From NCBI RefSeq assembly GCF_018130385.1, contig NZ_JAFCLU010000002.1:186001-250000 (forward strand): 64,000 nt of DNA, given 5' to 3'. Made by a program: the position numbers and the translations under genes. This DNA comes from Bradyrhizobium sp. AUGA SZCCT0283 (lineage in GTDB: Bacteria; Pseudomonadota; Alphaproteobacteria; Rhizobiales; Xanthobacteraceae). Below, piece by piece: positions 20,760 to 31,285 of the stretch. Every line of letters starts with the position of its first letter. The stretch's first letter is position 1. Under the pieces are notes generated by a model, which saw only the letters and a program-made list of their open reading frames with translations, was not told the origin of the DNA and did not search any database.

Positions 20760-20861
20760 GGGCGTCCCCAAAATGGCAGAGGTAACGCCCATTGGTGGGG
20801 CAGGATGGTTTATGGGGGGTTAATGAGGTCGGTAACTTTTGAGGGATCAGGCGACGCCTGC

Positions 20862-20967
20862 GTAGGATGGGTTGAGCGAAGCGATACCCATCAATTGCGT
20901 TTGGCGAAAGATGATGGGTTTCGCCATCATCGGGCCGGCCGAAGGCCGGACCGTCGGCTCTACCTAC
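20862..20967. repeat. GTAGG-headed repeat, copy A (downstream of DUF5107 gene)
   Basis: Starts GTAGGATGGGTTGAGCGAAG and ends GGCTCTACCTAC. It includes GATACCCATCA, GATGATGGGTTTCGC and GGGCCGGCCGAAGGCCGGAC. The element at 22444-22560 has the same blocks in the same order and orientation. Together they bracket the DUF5107 gene as direct repeats. Confidence 0.8.
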
Positions 20968-20974
20968 AGTCAAA

Positions 20975-22408
20975 CTACTTTATTCTTGTTTCGGCCGCGA
21001 TCAGCTCTTTACCTTCCGCGGTCGTGATCGTCAGCCGCACCTGTTCGCCACTGTGGCCTGCAGGAATCGCCGCGGAAATGCGATTTCCGTTTTTTGGGTC
21101 GGCTTTCACGGCGTCGTTGAACAATATCGCATCGCCGCGCGTCAACGTTACGCGCAACGGCGCGGCCGGTTCGATACTGAAGAACTGAAGATTCACGCCC
21201 GATGCCTCGGCCGAGAAATTGATCAGGATATCCGCGTTCGCATCCGTCACGTTGCTCATGCCGACGGTCGGGCTGTGGGTCTCGGGAATCGACACCTCGC
21301 CCCGCGCGGGAAGCTGAGCACGGTGGAAAAACTGGTCCGACACGCCGGCCCACAATTCGACGTAAGGCCGCGCTTCGTTCGGGTCCTTGCGTGCGTCGGT
21401 TTCGTTCGTGAACGACGGAAATCCCCACGTCCACATCTTCAGGCCCGGCGTGACCGTATTGTCGGCGATGCGGATGATCCCCTCCTCGTTGTCGTGGTTG
21501 ATCACGCCCCAGAAATTCCCGCCCTGCATATCGGGCGCCGCGTAGGCGATGCCCATCGTCGGCCAGTTCCTGAAGTGGCGCAGTTTTTCGAAACGGCTCC
21601 TGCCTAGCCCTGCGCTCTCGTCGCCCCCGGACAGATAGGCCGACCAGGCGGGCGTGCTGTAGGCCTTTATCGGCGCGATGATTTCGGCGCCGCCGGTTGT
21701 CTTGGGGTTCTTTGGGTCCGATCCCGGCGCCAGCGTCGTGCACGTCCAGTACTCGTAATCGACCGTCCGGACTTGCGGATTTTTCAGCACCACGCGCGCA
21801 TCGAGCGCGGCGCGGTCGGCTTTCAGCGTGACATAGTAAGTCGCTTCGATACCCGTCGAACCCTTGAGGAACTGCCTCGGTGCCGCAGAATACGCGAAAT
21901 CATCCCTAAGCGACATCGACACCGTCACTTCGCTGGCACTCTCCTTCACCACCTTGAAATCCCACGGCTTCAGCCACGTCCTGCCGTGCTCGGCGTCCGG
22001 GAAGGTCGGGAAGATGCCGCCATACACCATCAGCCAGTCGTAATAGAAATTGCCGGCATTCATTCCGTAGGGTACGCCCACCTCGGTGCGATAAAGTTGT
22101 TCGTGGCCGGTCGGCTTGTAAATGATGGACAGAATGCGTCCGCCAAACTCTGGCACGAGCGTTACCTTCAGATAACGATTCTCGAGCACGCGGGTCTTGA
22201 ACGTGCGATCGACGATGGTCTTCTTGTCGAGCGACCCGCTGACGAATCCGTTCTCCGCAGAGGTCGCGTATTTGACGGTGCTCCACGAAATCGTCGACTC
22301 GGTGAGAGACACTCCGTCGGACGCCGGCGAAGCCGTACCTGTGACGGCATGAAGCGCAAGGGTCGCCGAAAGGACTGCAACGGTACGTGCGAGAGCATGA
22401 ACTGTCAT
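20975..22408 (-). CDS. Exported DUF5107-domain protein
   Basis: A 477-aa protein with a signal peptide (MTVHALARTVAVLSATLALHAVTGTA). The segment around residues 75-130 (ENRYLKVTLVPEFGGRI, then YKPTGHEQLYRTEVGVPYGM) matches my memory of DUF5107, a beta-sandwich domain related to galactose mutarotases and found near sugar-processing enzymes. A role in binding or modifying a periplasmic glycan is possible but unproven. The C-terminal 100 residues look like a separate beta domain. The gene sits between murD and ftsW in the same direction and has near-identical repeats on both sides, so it looks inserted into the cluster. Confidence 0.75.
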   Translation of the reverse strand: MTVHALARTVAVLSATLALHAVTGTASPASDGVSLTESTISWSTVKYATSAENGFVSGSLDKKTIVDRTFKTRVLENRYLKVTLVPEFGGRILSIIYKPTGHEQLYRTEVGVPYGMNAGNFYYDWLMVYGGIFPTFPDAEHGRTWLKPWDFKVVKESASEVTVSMSLRDDFAYSAAPRQFLKGSTGIEATYYVTLKADRAALDARVVLKNPQVRTVDYEYWTCTTLAPGSDPKNPKTTGGAEIIAPIKAYSTPAWSAYLSGGDESAGLGRSRFEKLRHFRNWPTMGIAYAAPDMQGGNFWGVINHDNEEGIIRIADNTVTPGLKMWTWGFPSFTNETDARKDPNEARPYVELWAGVSDQFFHRAQLPARGEVSIPETHSPTVGMSNVTDANADILINFSAEASGVNLQFFSIEPAAPLRVTLTRGDAILFNDAVKADPKNGNRISAAIPAGHSGEQVRLTITTAEGKELIAAETRIK

Positions 22409-22443
22409 TTGCGACGCCCTCGAATGAGCGACAATTCCAGCGC

Positions 22444-22560
22444 GTAGGATGGGTGGAGCGAAGCGATACCCATCAATTTTCGTTCACAAAGATGATGGGT
22501 TTCGCGGAGTTTATCATCGGGCCGGCCGAAGGCCGGACCCGTTGGCTCTACCCATCCTAC
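22444..22560. repeat. GTAGG-headed repeat, copy B (upstream of DUF5107 gene)
   Basis: Starts GTAGGATGGGTGGAGCGAAG and ends CTCTACCCATCCTAC, so its termini are inverted copies (GTAGGATGGGT / ACCCATCCTAC). The body matches copy A at 20862-20967 with small differences. It ends two bases before the murD stop codon. Confidence 0.8.
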
Positions 22561-22562
22561 AG

Positions 22563-23963
22563 TCACACCACCGGCTTGACGCCCGGCAGCGCCGTCACCA
22601 GATCGCGGAACTTTGCGCCGCGGATTTCGAAGTTGCGGTACTGGTCGAACGAGGCGCAGGCGGGCGACAGCAGCACCACGGGATCGGCGAGCCCCGAGGC
22701 TTCCGCGTCCCGCGCGGCGTTCGCCACCGCGACATCGAGCGTTTCGGAAATCTCGTGCGGCACGCGCTCTCCCAGCGTGCCTGCAAATTCCTGTGCGGCT
22801 TCGCCGATCAGATAGGCTTTGCGGATGCGCGTGAAATATTCGGCGAGACCCGTGATGCCGCCCTGCTTCGGCTTGCCGCCGGCGATCCAGAAGATGTCGG
22901 CAAACGACGACAGCGCGTGCGCGGCCGCGTCGGCATTGGTGCCCTTGGAATCGTTGACGAACAGCACGTTGCCGCGGCGGCCGACCTGCTCCATGCGGTG
23001 CGCGAGGCCCGGAAAGCTGCGCAGGCCGTCTTGCAACGTATCGGTCGAGATGCCCATCGCAAGCGCGCAGGCCGCGGCGCAGGCCGCGTTCTGCGCATTG
23101 TGCAGGCCGCGCAGCGAGCCGATGCCACCCAATCTTGCGATCTCGGTGCGCGCACCGCCGGAGGCCTGCACGACGGTTTCGCGCTCGACATAGACGCCGT
23201 CGGGCAGCGGGTTCTTCACGGAGATTCGCACCACGCGTTTTCCGGCCTGGTCGAGGCGGTCGGCGATGTTGCGGCACCAGCCGTCATCGACGCCGACGAT
23301 TGCGGTGCCTTGCGGCTGCACGCCGGCCACCAGCCGCGCCTTCACGGCCGCGTAATGCTCCAGCGTGCCGTGACGGTCGATATGGTCTTCGCTGACATTG
23401 AGCAGGATACCGACCGACGGATCGAGCGAGGGCGCAAGGTCGATCTGGTAGGACGACATCTCGACCACATGCACGCGTCCCATCCGCGGCGGCTCCAACG
23501 AGAGGATCGCGGTGCCGATATTGCCGCCCATCTGGGTGTCGTAGCCTGCTACTTTCATCAGATGCGCGATCAGAGCCGTGGTGGTCGACTTGCCGTTGGT
23601 GCCGGTGATCGCGACGAACGGCGCGTCCGGCGCATGGCGGCGGCGCTCGCGGCAGAACAGTTCGATGTCGCCGATCACCTCACAGCCAGCCTGGCGTGCG
23701 ATCAGCGCCGACCAATGCGGCGCCGGATGCGTCAGCGGCGCGCCGGGGGTGAGGATCAGCGCCGAGAAATTCGTCCACGACACCGAGCGCAGATCGGCAG
23801 TGGTGAAACCGGCCTGCGCCGCCTTGGCGACATTGTCGGCAGAGTCGTCGCCCGCAATCACTTCAGCGCCGCCGGCCTTCAAGGCGTGGCAGCTTGCAAG
23901 GCCGGAGCCGCCGAGGCCGAAGACGGCGACCGTCTTGCCCGCAAAGGATGTGACAGGGATCAT
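22563..23963 (-). CDS. murD: UDP-MurNAc-L-alanine--D-glutamate ligase MurD
   Basis: A 466-aa Mur ligase adding D-glutamate. It opens [21 protein letters not shown] (Rossmann-like UDP site). The ATP P-loop is [15 protein letters not shown], and the Mur ligase signatures [11 protein letters not shown] and [16 protein letters not shown] (about residue 320) are present. It follows mraY by 10 bases. The 3' end abuts the GTAGG repeat, so the last residues could have been altered by the insertion, although the sequence [11 protein letters not shown] looks ordinary. Confidence 0.96.
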   Translation of the reverse strand: MIPVTSFAGKTVAVFGLGGSGLASCHALKAGGAEVIAGDDSADNVAKAAQAGFTTADLRSVSWTNFSALILTPGAPLTHPAPHWSALIARQAGCEVIGDIELFCRERRRHAPDAPFVAITGTNGKSTTTALIAHLMKVAGYDTQMGGNIGTAILSLEPPRMGRVHVVEMSSYQIDLAPSLDPSVGILLNVSEDHIDRHGTLEHYAAVKARLVAGVQPQGTAIVGVDDGWCRNIADRLDQAGKRVVRISVKNPLPDGVYVERETVVQASGGARTEIARLGGIGSLRGLHNAQNAACAAACALAMGISTDTLQDGLRSFPGLAHRMEQVGRRGNVLFVNDSKGTNADAAAHALSSFADIFWIAGGKPKQGGITGLAEYFTRIRKAYLIGEAAQEFAGTLGERVPHEISETLDVAVANAARDAEASGLADPVVLLSPACASFDQYRNFEIRGAKFRDLVTALPGVKPVV

Positions 23964-23973
23964 CGCGCGCGGC

Positions 23974-25080
23974 TCACCGCAGCTTCAGCGTGGAGAGGCC
24001 GGCCAGTGCCAGCATCACCGAGATGATCCAGAACCGGATCACAATCTGCGGCTCGGTCCAGCCCTTCTGCTCGAAATGATGATGCAGCGGCGCCATCCGG
24101 AATACGCGTTTTCCCGTCAGCTTGAACGAGGCCACCTGTACGATCACGGAGACGGCTTCCAGCACAAACAATCCGCCGATCACGGCCAGCACGATCTCGT
24201 GCTTGACCGCCACCGCCGTCGCACCAAGCATGCCGCCGAGCGCGAGCGAGCCGGTGTCGCCCATGAAGATCGAAGCGGGCGGCGCGTTGAACCAGAGAAA
24301 ACCGAGTCCGGCGCCAAGCACCGCGCCGCACAGCACCGCGAGCTCGCCAGTGCCGGCGACGTATCTGATCTGCAGGTAGTCCGAGAACACCGCGTTGCCG
24401 GTCAGGTACGAGATCATGCCGAAGCTGGCGGCGGCGATCATGACCGGCACGATCGCAAGCCCGTCGAGGCCGTCGGTCAAATTGACCGCATTGCCGGCGC
24501 CGACGATCACGAACGCGCCGAAGATCACGAAGAACCAGCCGAAATTGATCACCACGTCCTTCAGGAAGGGTACTGCAAGCGAGGTCGAGGTTGCGTCGCG
24601 GCCGAGCCGCACCAACGCGTAGCAGGCCGCGAGCGCGATCACCGCTTCGATCATGAGCCGCAGCTTGCCGGCGAAGCCGCTGTGGCTCTGTTTTGTCACC
24701 TTCAGATAGTCGTCGTAGAAACCGACGAAGCCGAAGCCGAGCGTCACCGCCAGCACGATCCAGACGTAAGGGTTGAGCGGATTGGCCCACAGCAACGTCG
24801 AGACCACGAGGCCCGAGAGGATCATCAGCCCGCCCATCGTCGGCGTGCCCTTCTTGGAGATCAAATGCGATTGCGGGCCATCGGTGCGGATCGGCTGACC
24901 CTTGCCCTGCCTGAGCCGCAGATGATCGATGATCCAGGGCCCGAACAGGAATACAAACAGCGCGCCCGTCACCATCGCCCCGCCGGTGCGGAAGGTGATG
25001 TAGCGAAACACGTTGAACAAGCCGCGGAAGATGCCAAAGCCCGGAACGGTGTTGGAAAGCTCGATCAGCCAGTAAAACAT
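23974..25080 (-). CDS. mraY: Phospho-MurNAc-pentapeptide transferase MraY
   Basis: A 368-aa integral membrane enzyme with about 10 spans. It transfers phospho-MurNAc-pentapeptide to undecaprenyl phosphate, giving lipid I. Motifs are intact: GTPTMGG (residues about 78-84), GFYDDYLK with the Asp pair, [21 protein letters not shown] and the histidine loop APLHHHFE. It lies 182 bp after murF and 10 bp before murD. Confidence 0.98.
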   Translation of the reverse strand: MFYWLIELSNTVPGFGIFRGLFNVFRYITFRTGGAMVTGALFVFLFGPWIIDHLRLRQGKGQPIRTDGPQSHLISKKGTPTMGGLMILSGLVVSTLLWANPLNPYVWIVLAVTLGFGFVGFYDDYLKVTKQSHSGFAGKLRLMIEAVIALAACYALVRLGRDATSTSLAVPFLKDVVINFGWFFVIFGAFVIVGAGNAVNLTDGLDGLAIVPVMIAAASFGMISYLTGNAVFSDYLQIRYVAGTGELAVLCGAVLGAGLGFLWFNAPPASIFMGDTGSLALGGMLGATAVAVKHEIVLAVIGGLFVLEAVSVIVQVASFKLTGKRVFRMAPLHHHFEQKGWTEPQIVIRFWIISVMLALAGLSTLKLR

Positions 25081-25262
25081 TCAGGTAGGCCCTATCACGC
25101 GGCTTGGTTGCGCCGTCCTTGGCGGGAAGCGCTCCGGGAACGCCTTCGTTCCGGGAACGCCTTGATAATCGTTTTCATCCTCAAACCAAGCAAATCTTGG
25201 TCATGCATGGGGTATTGACGAATCGCGCCGCGCGGAAACAACAGCCGTCAAGTGCGGCCAGT

Positions 25263-26645
25263 TTACGCCTTTGCCTGCAAGGCGGCCAGCAGCCTGGGCA
25301 CAAACTTGTTCACCCAGAACATCTTTTTGCTGCCCTTGACGACCACCACATCCCCGTCCCGCAGCAATGCGGCGATTTGTTGGGGATCGAGCGTAGCCGG
25401 GTCTTCATGCCAGCCGAGCGCCCGCTCCGCCGGCACGAGATCGTATAAATGGCGCATCAGCGGGCCGACGCAGTAGATGCCGTCGATGCCCGGCAGGTCT
25501 TTCGCGAGCTGCTCGTGATAGGCGGGTGCATCGGCGCCCAATTCCAGCATGTCGCCGAGAATGGCGATGCGCCGGCCGGCCTTCACCGGCCGCGCCTTCA
25601 GGCTGCCAAGCGCGGCCACCATGCTGGCCGGATTGCCGTTGAAACTGTCGTCGACCACGGTGACGCCATGGGCCGCCTGCTCCACGCCGCGGCCGGTCAT
25701 AATGCCGACATGGCCGAGCTCCTTGGCCAGCGCCGCGGGGTCGAGCCCGGCGGCATGGGTGGAAGCCAGCGCGGCAAGCGCGTTCTGCAGCCGATGCGGC
25801 GCACCGGGCGTCAGACCGAACTCGATTGGCTTGCCGTTCACGTCAGCGGCGACATGCCAGCTCTCGCCCTCGGCTGCGTGCTTCAGCTCCCGCACCTCGG
25901 ATCCCTCGCCGAAGCGAACGACCCTGCCGTTCCATTCCGGCGCCTCGACGTTCCCAGGCAACACCAGCACGCCGTCGTCGGGCAGGCCCTGAGCGATACT
26001 CACCTTCTCGCGCCGGATCGCTTCCAGGCTGCCGAGCTTTTCCAGATGCACCGGCTGCACGTTCACGACCAGCGCGACCGTAGGCTGGGTCAGTTCGCTG
26101 AGCCGCGCGATCTCGCCGCTCTGGTTCATGCCCATTTCAACAACCCAGACACTTGCAGTCGGGCTGGCATTGCACAGCGTCAGCGGCACGCCCCAGAAAT
26201 TGTTAAAACTGCTCGGGCTGGCATAGGCGGCAGGATACGCTGCGAGGAATTCCTTGGTGCTGGTCTTGCCGGCGCTGCCGGTCAGGCCGATCACCGGGCC
26301 CTTGAACCGCGCCCGCGCGGCCCGTGCGAGAGTCCACAGCCCATCGATCAGCGTGTCCTTGACGATCAACTGCGGAACGCCGACGCCGTCGATCCGATGC
26401 GGAACGATCATCGCCACCGCGCCGGCGGCTTGCGCCTTGTCGGCAAATTCCCAGCCGTCGCGCGCGCTGGCAAAGCTGGAGATGAAGCCGCCGCTCGGCG
26501 TGCCGCCCAACGCCACGAACAGGCAGCCGGGTTTTACCAGGCGGCTGTCCTGCGTGACGAAATCAATCGGCGTATCAGGAAATTCGCCTGACAGCCCGAG
26601 CGCCTGTGCGACTTCGGCAATGGTCCACAATGGCGCAGCGCTCAT
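25263..26645 (-). CDS. murF: UDP-MurNAc-tripeptide--D-Ala-D-Ala ligase MurF
   Basis: A 460-aa ligase that adds the D-Ala-D-Ala made by Ddl to complete the UDP-MurNAc-pentapeptide. The P-loop is GLTGSAGKTSTKE. VVEMGMNQSGEIARLS and VVDDSFNGNPASMVAAL are typical MurF motifs. Its ATG overlaps the murE stop by four bases. A 182-bp spacer follows before mraY, containing an imperfect inverted repeat (CCGGGAACG / CGTTCCGG). Confidence 0.96.
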   Translation of the reverse strand: MSAAPLWTIAEVAQALGLSGEFPDTPIDFVTQDSRLVKPGCLFVALGGTPSGGFISSFASARDGWEFADKAQAAGAVAMIVPHRIDGVGVPQLIVKDTLIDGLWTLARAARARFKGPVIGLTGSAGKTSTKEFLAAYPAAYASPSSFNNFWGVPLTLCNASPTASVWVVEMGMNQSGEIARLSELTQPTVALVVNVQPVHLEKLGSLEAIRREKVSIAQGLPDDGVLVLPGNVEAPEWNGRVVRFGEGSEVRELKHAAEGESWHVAADVNGKPIEFGLTPGAPHRLQNALAALASTHAAGLDPAALAKELGHVGIMTGRGVEQAAHGVTVVDDSFNGNPASMVAALGSLKARPVKAGRRIAILGDMLELGADAPAYHEQLAKDLPGIDGIYCVGPLMRHLYDLVPAERALGWHEDPATLDPQQIAALLRDGDVVVVKGSKKMFWVNKFVPRLLAALQAKA

Positions 26646-28099
26646 GCTACCCTCGCTGCGAGCGCGGCGGCCACCGCCTCGTGATCACTGAACGGCAAAA
26701 CCTTGTCACCGACGATCTGGCCGGTCTCATGGCCCTTGCCGGCGATCAAGAGCGCATCGCCGGGCTGCAGCGCCGCTATCCCTGCCCTGATCGCCTCGGC
26801 ACGATCGCCGATGTCTGTTGCGCCCTTCGCCGCCGCCAGAATGGCGGCGCGGATCGTTGCCGGATTTTCGCTGCGCGGATTATCGTCGGTGACGATCGCG
26901 TGATCGGCATTCTCGGCGGCAATCGCGCCCATGATCGGGCGCTTGCCGGCATCGCGATCGCCGCCGGCGCCGAAGATGACGACTAGCTTGCGTTTTGCGT
27001 AGGGCCGCAGCGCCTGCAGCGCCTTTGCCAGTGCGTCCGGCTTGTGCGCGTAATCGACGAAGATCGGCGCGCCATTGTGTTCGCCGACGCGCTCCAGCCG
27101 CCCCTTGGCGCCTTCGAGATGTTCGAGCACGGCCAGCACGGCGCCCGGCTCGCTGCCGGTGCCGATCGCAAGCCCCGCGGCGACCAGCGCGTTCTCGATC
27201 TGGAATTCGCCGACCAGCGGCAGCTTGATCGTGTATCTGCGCGCCTGATGCTCAAGCACAAGCTGCTGCGCAAAACCTTCCACCGTGCCTTCGACGAGAC
27301 GAATGCCCTCGCCTGCCCCATCCCCGTTGCGGCCGACAGCGATGGTCCGCAAGCCCCGCGCCCGCGCGGCCTCGATCACTTGCGGCGAGCAATCATGATC
27401 GGCCGAGATCACCGCCGCACCATCCGGCGCGACCAGATCGCGGAACAGCCGCAGCTTGGCGGCGAGGTAATGCGCCTCGTCCGGATGGTAATCCATGTGA
27501 TCGCGCGTGAGATTAGTGAAGCCGCCGGCGGCGACGCGCACGCCGTCGAGCCTGAACTGGTCGAGCCCGTGCGAGGACGCCTCGAAGGCCAGATGCGTGA
27601 CGCCGTCGCCCGCGATTTCGTCGAGCTGCCTGTGCAGCGCGATCGGGTCCGGCGTCGTCAGCGAGCCGTACACCGTGCGCTTCGGCGAAACGAGGCCGAT
27701 GGTGCCGATGCTGGCGGAAGCGTGGCCGAGCCGTTCCCAGATCTGGCGCGTGAACGCGGCAACGGACGTCTTGCCGCTGGTGCCGGTCACCGCCCCGATG
27801 GTCGCGGGCTGACGCGGATAAAATCGCGCCGCCGCCAGCGCCAGCGCGCGGCGCGGATTTGGCGTGACGACGAACGGCACGCGATGGTCAGGCAAAGCGC
27901 GGTCGCCGGCTACCGCAACCGCGCCCGCGCCGATAGCGGCATCGATAAAGCGAGAACCGTCGGTCTTGCTGCCAGCGAGCGCAAAGAACAGGTCGCCCGG
28001 CTTCACCGCACGGCTGTCGACCGCGAGGCCTTTTACATCGACAGCTTCCGCCTGCGGCTCGATCGCAGCGTCATCGCTGAAGAGGTCGCGAAGTTTCAT
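26642..28099 (-). CDS. murE: UDP-MurNAc-L-Ala-D-Glu--meso-DAP ligase MurE
   Basis: A 485-aa ligase adding the third residue of the stem peptide. The P-loop is VTGTSGKTSVAAF. The DNPR motif (TDDNPRSENPATI) predicts meso-diaminopimelate as substrate, as expected for a Gram-negative wall. It lies 47 bp after ftsI and overlaps murF. Confidence 0.97.
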   Translation of the reverse strand: MKLRDLFSDDAAIEPQAEAVDVKGLAVDSRAVKPGDLFFALAGSKTDGSRFIDAAIGAGAVAVAGDRALPDHRVPFVVTPNPRRALALAAARFYPRQPATIGAVTGTSGKTSVAAFTRQIWERLGHASASIGTIGLVSPKRTVYGSLTTPDPIALHRQLDEIAGDGVTHLAFEASSHGLDQFRLDGVRVAAGGFTNLTRDHMDYHPDEAHYLAAKLRLFRDLVAPDGAAVISADHDCSPQVIEAARARGLRTIAVGRNGDGAGEGIRLVEGTVEGFAQQLVLEHQARRYTIKLPLVGEFQIENALVAAGLAIGTGSEPGAVLAVLEHLEGAKGRLERVGEHNGAPIFVDYAHKPDALAKALQALRPYAKRKLVVIFGAGGDRDAGKRPIMGAIAAENADHAIVTDDNPRSENPATIRAAILAAAKGATDIGDRAEAIRAGIAALQPGDALLIAGKGHETGQIVGDKVLPFSDHEAVAAALAARVA

Positions 28100-28146
28100 C
28101 GTGTTCCAGTCCGGCCGGCGCAGTGAGGGGCGCGTGATATTACGCC

Positions 28147-29898
28147 TTACTGGGTTGTCCTCGATGCCGCAAGAATAAGGCGGTCGGACGGCGGCAGATC
28201 GAACCGCGGCTCGATGCCCAGAAGCGGCCCGATGCGGGCAATCACCTTGCCGCCGGTTGGCACCGCGTTCCAGCCCGAGGTGATGAAGCCATGGGTTTCC
28301 GGCAGCGCCTTCGGCTCATCCAGCATAACCAGCAGCTGATACTGCGGATTGTCGGCCGGGATGATCGCGGTGAAGGAGTTGAGCACCTGTTTCTTGGAAT
28401 AGCGGCCGTTGACCACTTTTTCCGAGGTGCCGGTCTTGCCGCCGATATAGTAGCCCTTCACGTCGGCCTTCTTGGCGGTTCCGATCTCGGCATTCAGCCG
28501 CATCAGATAGCGCATCTTCTCGGAAGTTTCGGGCTTGAGCACTCTCTTGCCGATGGCCCTCGCTTCCTCTTCCGACCGCTTGAGGAAGGTCGGGGGGATC
28601 AGGAGACCGCCGTTGACGACCGCGTTGATGCCCATCACCGCCTGCAGCGGCGCGACCGCGATGCCGTGTCCGAAGGAGATCGTGATGGTGTTGAGTTCGC
28701 TCCAGCGCTTCGGCACGATCGGCGAGGCGCTTTCAGGCAGTTCGGTGCGCAAGCGGTCCATCTGGCCGAGCTTCTTCAGGAACGCCTTGTGCGCCTCGAC
28801 GCCTTGCGCCAGCGCGATCTTGGCCGCGCCGACGTTCGAGGAGAAGGTGAACACTTCCGACAGCGTGATCGGACGGCCGACCGGATGGGTGTCGTGAATG
28901 GTGAACTTGCCGAACTTCAGCGCCCCGCGTCCGTCATAGAGCGTGTTGAGGTTGGCCTTGCCGGAATCCAGCGCCATCGCGAGCGTCAGCGCCTTGAAGG
29001 TCGAACCCATTTCGAACACGCCGGTGGTCAGGCGGTTGATGCGCTCGGGGTCGTGCGCCTCTTTCGGATTGTTGGGATCGAAGTCCGGCAGCGACACCAG
29101 GGCCACGATCTCGCCGGTCTTGACGTTGGAGACGAGGCCGGACGCCGCCTTGGCCTTGTATTTTTCCTTCGCCTTCAACAGCTCGTCACGCAGCGCATGC
29201 TCGACGCGCAGGTCGATCGACAGTTCCACCGGCCGCTGCAGGCGATCGGTGGCAAAGCCGGCGCGGTGCAGATCGGCCAGACCGTTATTGTCCAGCCACT
29301 TCTCCATCCCGGCGATGCCCTGGTTGTCGATGTTGACGAGCCCGATCAGATGCGCGACCGCCGCACCGGTCGGATAGACGCGCTTGTTCTCGCGCAGGAA
29401 GCCGATGCCGGGAATGCCGAGCTTGTGGATGTCGTGCTGCTGCTTTGGCGTAATCTCGCGCTTCAGCCACACAAACCCCTTGCGCGACGACAGGCGTGTG
29501 CGCGCCTCTATTGTATCGAGGTCCGGCAACGCCGCGGTCAGGAGTTCGATCGCCTCGTCCTTGTCGATGATGCGCCGCGGCTCGCCGAACAGGCTCGGCG
29601 CCTTGACGTCGGTGGCGAGCACCTCGCCATTGCGGTCGACGATATCGGGCCGCGCGGTCGCAATCGCGTCCTGCGAGCCGGCGCGGCGCGCGCCGTGGCT
29701 GTCGGCGCCGACCGCGAACATCACCAGACGTCCGGCCAGCACCGCATAGACCGCCGCAAATAGCAGGATGGCCAATCCTACCCGGGCCCGGGCCTTGGCG
29801 GCACGATCGACGTTGCGCCCGTAGAGCAGGCTGCGGATCAGCCGCTGCCGCCACGGCTCCGCGGGCCGCTTGATGTTGGCAAGCGCCCGGCCGGTCAT
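28147..29898 (-). CDS. ftsI: Septal peptidoglycan transpeptidase FtsI (PBP3)
   Basis: A 583-aa class B penicillin-binding protein that cross-links septal wall with FtsW. One N-terminal membrane anchor (about residues 41-63) is followed by the pedestal domain with [14 protein letters not shown]. The active-site triad is complete: STFK with nucleophile Ser299, SSN in [10 protein letters not shown], and KTGTS in [11 protein letters not shown]. The start overlaps ftsL in ATGA. This is a beta-lactam target, and no motif is degraded. Confidence 0.97.
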   Translation of the reverse strand: MTGRALANIKRPAEPWRQRLIRSLLYGRNVDRAAKARARVGLAILLFAAVYAVLAGRLVMFAVGADSHGARRAGSQDAIATARPDIVDRNGEVLATDVKAPSLFGEPRRIIDKDEAIELLTAALPDLDTIEARTRLSSRKGFVWLKREITPKQQHDIHKLGIPGIGFLRENKRVYPTGAAVAHLIGLVNIDNQGIAGMEKWLDNNGLADLHRAGFATDRLQRPVELSIDLRVEHALRDELLKAKEKYKAKAASGLVSNVKTGEIVALVSLPDFDPNNPKEAHDPERINRLTTGVFEMGSTFKALTLAMALDSGKANLNTLYDGRGALKFGKFTIHDTHPVGRPITLSEVFTFSSNVGAAKIALAQGVEAHKAFLKKLGQMDRLRTELPESASPIVPKRWSELNTITISFGHGIAVAPLQAVMGINAVVNGGLLIPPTFLKRSEEEARAIGKRVLKPETSEKMRYLMRLNAEIGTAKKADVKGYYIGGKTGTSEKVVNGRYSKKQVLNSFTAIIPADNPQYQLLVMLDEPKALPETHGFITSGWNAVPTGGKVIARIGPLLGIEPRFDLPPSDRLILAASRTTQ

Positions 29899-30287
29899 TG
29901 CTGATCTCCCGGCGCGGGCACGGAGCCGGTGGTGGGCGGCGCATCGGCCGCGGCCTCGATGGTGTTGATCATCGCGCCGATCGGATCGGGCGCCCCGGGC
30001 CTTGCAAAGGCCGGCGGCCGTTCCGGCAAGTTCTTCAACTGGTCATATTGCGTAGCGACCAAGGGCTTCAGCCCCAGATGGCGTTCGGCGAGCCCTTGCA
30101 GCCGCAGCGGCGCATCGAGCTTGGCCCATTCCGCGCGCAGCGCCGCGATGGCGTCGCGCTGCTCGCGGATCTCGGCGTTCAGCCGCAGCACGCGCTCGAC
30201 GCGCGAGGTCGATTCCATCTTGATCCGGTAGACGTAGGCCGCCGCGAACACCAGCACGCCGATGACGAGGAAGTGGATGACACGCAT
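29895..30287 (-). CDS. ftsL: Cell division protein FtsL
   Basis: A 130-aa bitopic protein of the FtsQBL complex. One membrane span (VIHFLVIGVLVFAAAYVY) is followed by a periplasmic coiled coil (SRVERVLRLNAEIREQRDAI) and a variable Pro-rich tail. The ATG at 30287 has GGGGAGG at ideal spacing and lies two bases after the rsmH stop. A longer frame to 30326 would overlap rsmH and is not preferred. Sequence identity in this family is low; position between rsmH and ftsI is the main support. Confidence 0.9.
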   Translation of the reverse strand: MRVIHFLVIGVLVFAAAYVYRIKMESTSRVERVLRLNAEIREQRDAIAALRAEWAKLDAPLRLQGLAERHLGLKPLVATQYDQLKNLPERPPAFARPGAPDPIGAMINTIEAAADAPPTTGSVPAPGDQQ

Positions 30288-30289
30288 GA

Positions 30290-31285
30290 TCAGCCTCCCC
30301 TCATCACGTCGGCCAGAATGGGCCATGCCGGCAGGCGGTCTGGGGCGTGCGCCGGCGCCATCGTGCGCTCGGCGGCGCGCAGCTTTGCGGAACGCGCGCG
30401 CGGATTGGCAGCCACTTCGGCTTCGCCAGGGGTAACGGGACGCTTGGTCAAAATCTGAAAACTCGGCGCAGCCTGCGCCAGTTCGGGCAAGTGCCGCGAA
30501 CCGCCGCCGGTCTTTCCGCGCGCGTTGAGGAAATCCTTGACGATGCGGTCTTCCAGCGAATGAAACGACACCACCACGAGCCGGCCGCCGGGTTTCAGCA
30601 CGCGCTCGGCCGCCGCAAGCGCCAGATGCAATTCGTCGAGTTCCGCGTTGACGAAGATTCGCAAGCCCTGGAAAGTGCGCGTCGCCGGATGAATCTCGTT
30701 CGGTTTGCTTCGCACCACCTTGCCGACGATATCGGCCAGCGCTTGCGTGGTCGTGATCGGCGCTTCCTTGCGCGCCGCCACGATGGCGCGTGCGACGGCG
30801 CGGGAATGGCGCTCTTCGCCGAAGATATAGATGATGTTGGCGAGATCGGCCTCGGAGGCCTTCGCCACGACGTCTGCCGCCGTCGGCCCGTCATGGCCCA
30901 TCCGCATGTCGAGCGGGCCGCCGAGCCGGAACGAGAAGCCGCGCTCGGCCTGATCGAGCTGCATCGAGGAAACGCCGACATCCATCACGACGCCGTCCAC
31001 CGCGGGCACACCTTGCGCCGCGCAGACGTCTGCAAGGTTGGAGAATCGGTCCTCGACCAAGGTCAGCCGGCCGCCGGACTGATCGACCAGATCGAATCCG
31101 CCGGTAACCGCCGACCGGTCGCGGTCGATACCGATGACCCGGGTTCCCGCGACAGCGAGGATGGCGCGGCTGTAGCCGCCGGCGCCGAAGGTCGCGTCGA
31201 CATAGATGCCGCCGTCCTTAGGGTTGAGCATCTCGACCGCCTCGCGGCCGAGAACGGAGATATGGCGCGGCGCAGCCGGGCTCAT
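30290..31285 (-). CDS. rsmH: 16S rRNA m4C1402 methyltransferase RsmH (MraW)
   Basis: A 331-aa SAM-dependent methyltransferase acting on C1402 of 16S r[31 protein letters not shown] (SAM motif I), [19 protein letters not shown] and [15 protein letters not shown] are family signatures. The ATG at 31285 has AGGGGACGG upstream; the frame stays open to 31528, but the extra residues are Arg-rich and unlike the family. It is the first gene of the dcw block here because no mraZ precedes it. Confidence 0.95.
   Translation of the reverse strand: MSPAAPRHISVLGREAVEMLNPKDGGIYVDATFGAGGYSRAILAVAGTRVIGIDRDRSAVTGGFDLVDQSGGRLTLVEDRFSNLADVCAAQGVPAVDGVVMDVGVSSMQLDQAERGFSFRLGGPLDMRMGHDGPTAADVVAKASEADLANIIYIFGEERHSRAVARAIVAARKEAPITTTQALADIVGKVVRSKPNEIHPATRTFQGLRIFVNAELDELHLALAAAERVLKPGGRLVVVSFHSLEDRIVKDFLNARGKTGGGSRHLPELAQAAPSFQILTKRPVTPGEAEVAANPRARSAKLRAAERTMAPAHAPDRLPAWPILADVMRGG

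Noticed and set aside
22449..25218. Two long plus-strand frames over murD and mraY
   Set aside because: Antisense to intact Mur genes; composition is His/Arg/Gln-rich and without motifs.
28291..29763. 490-codon plus-strand frame
   Set aside because: Antisense to ftsI, no recognisable domain.
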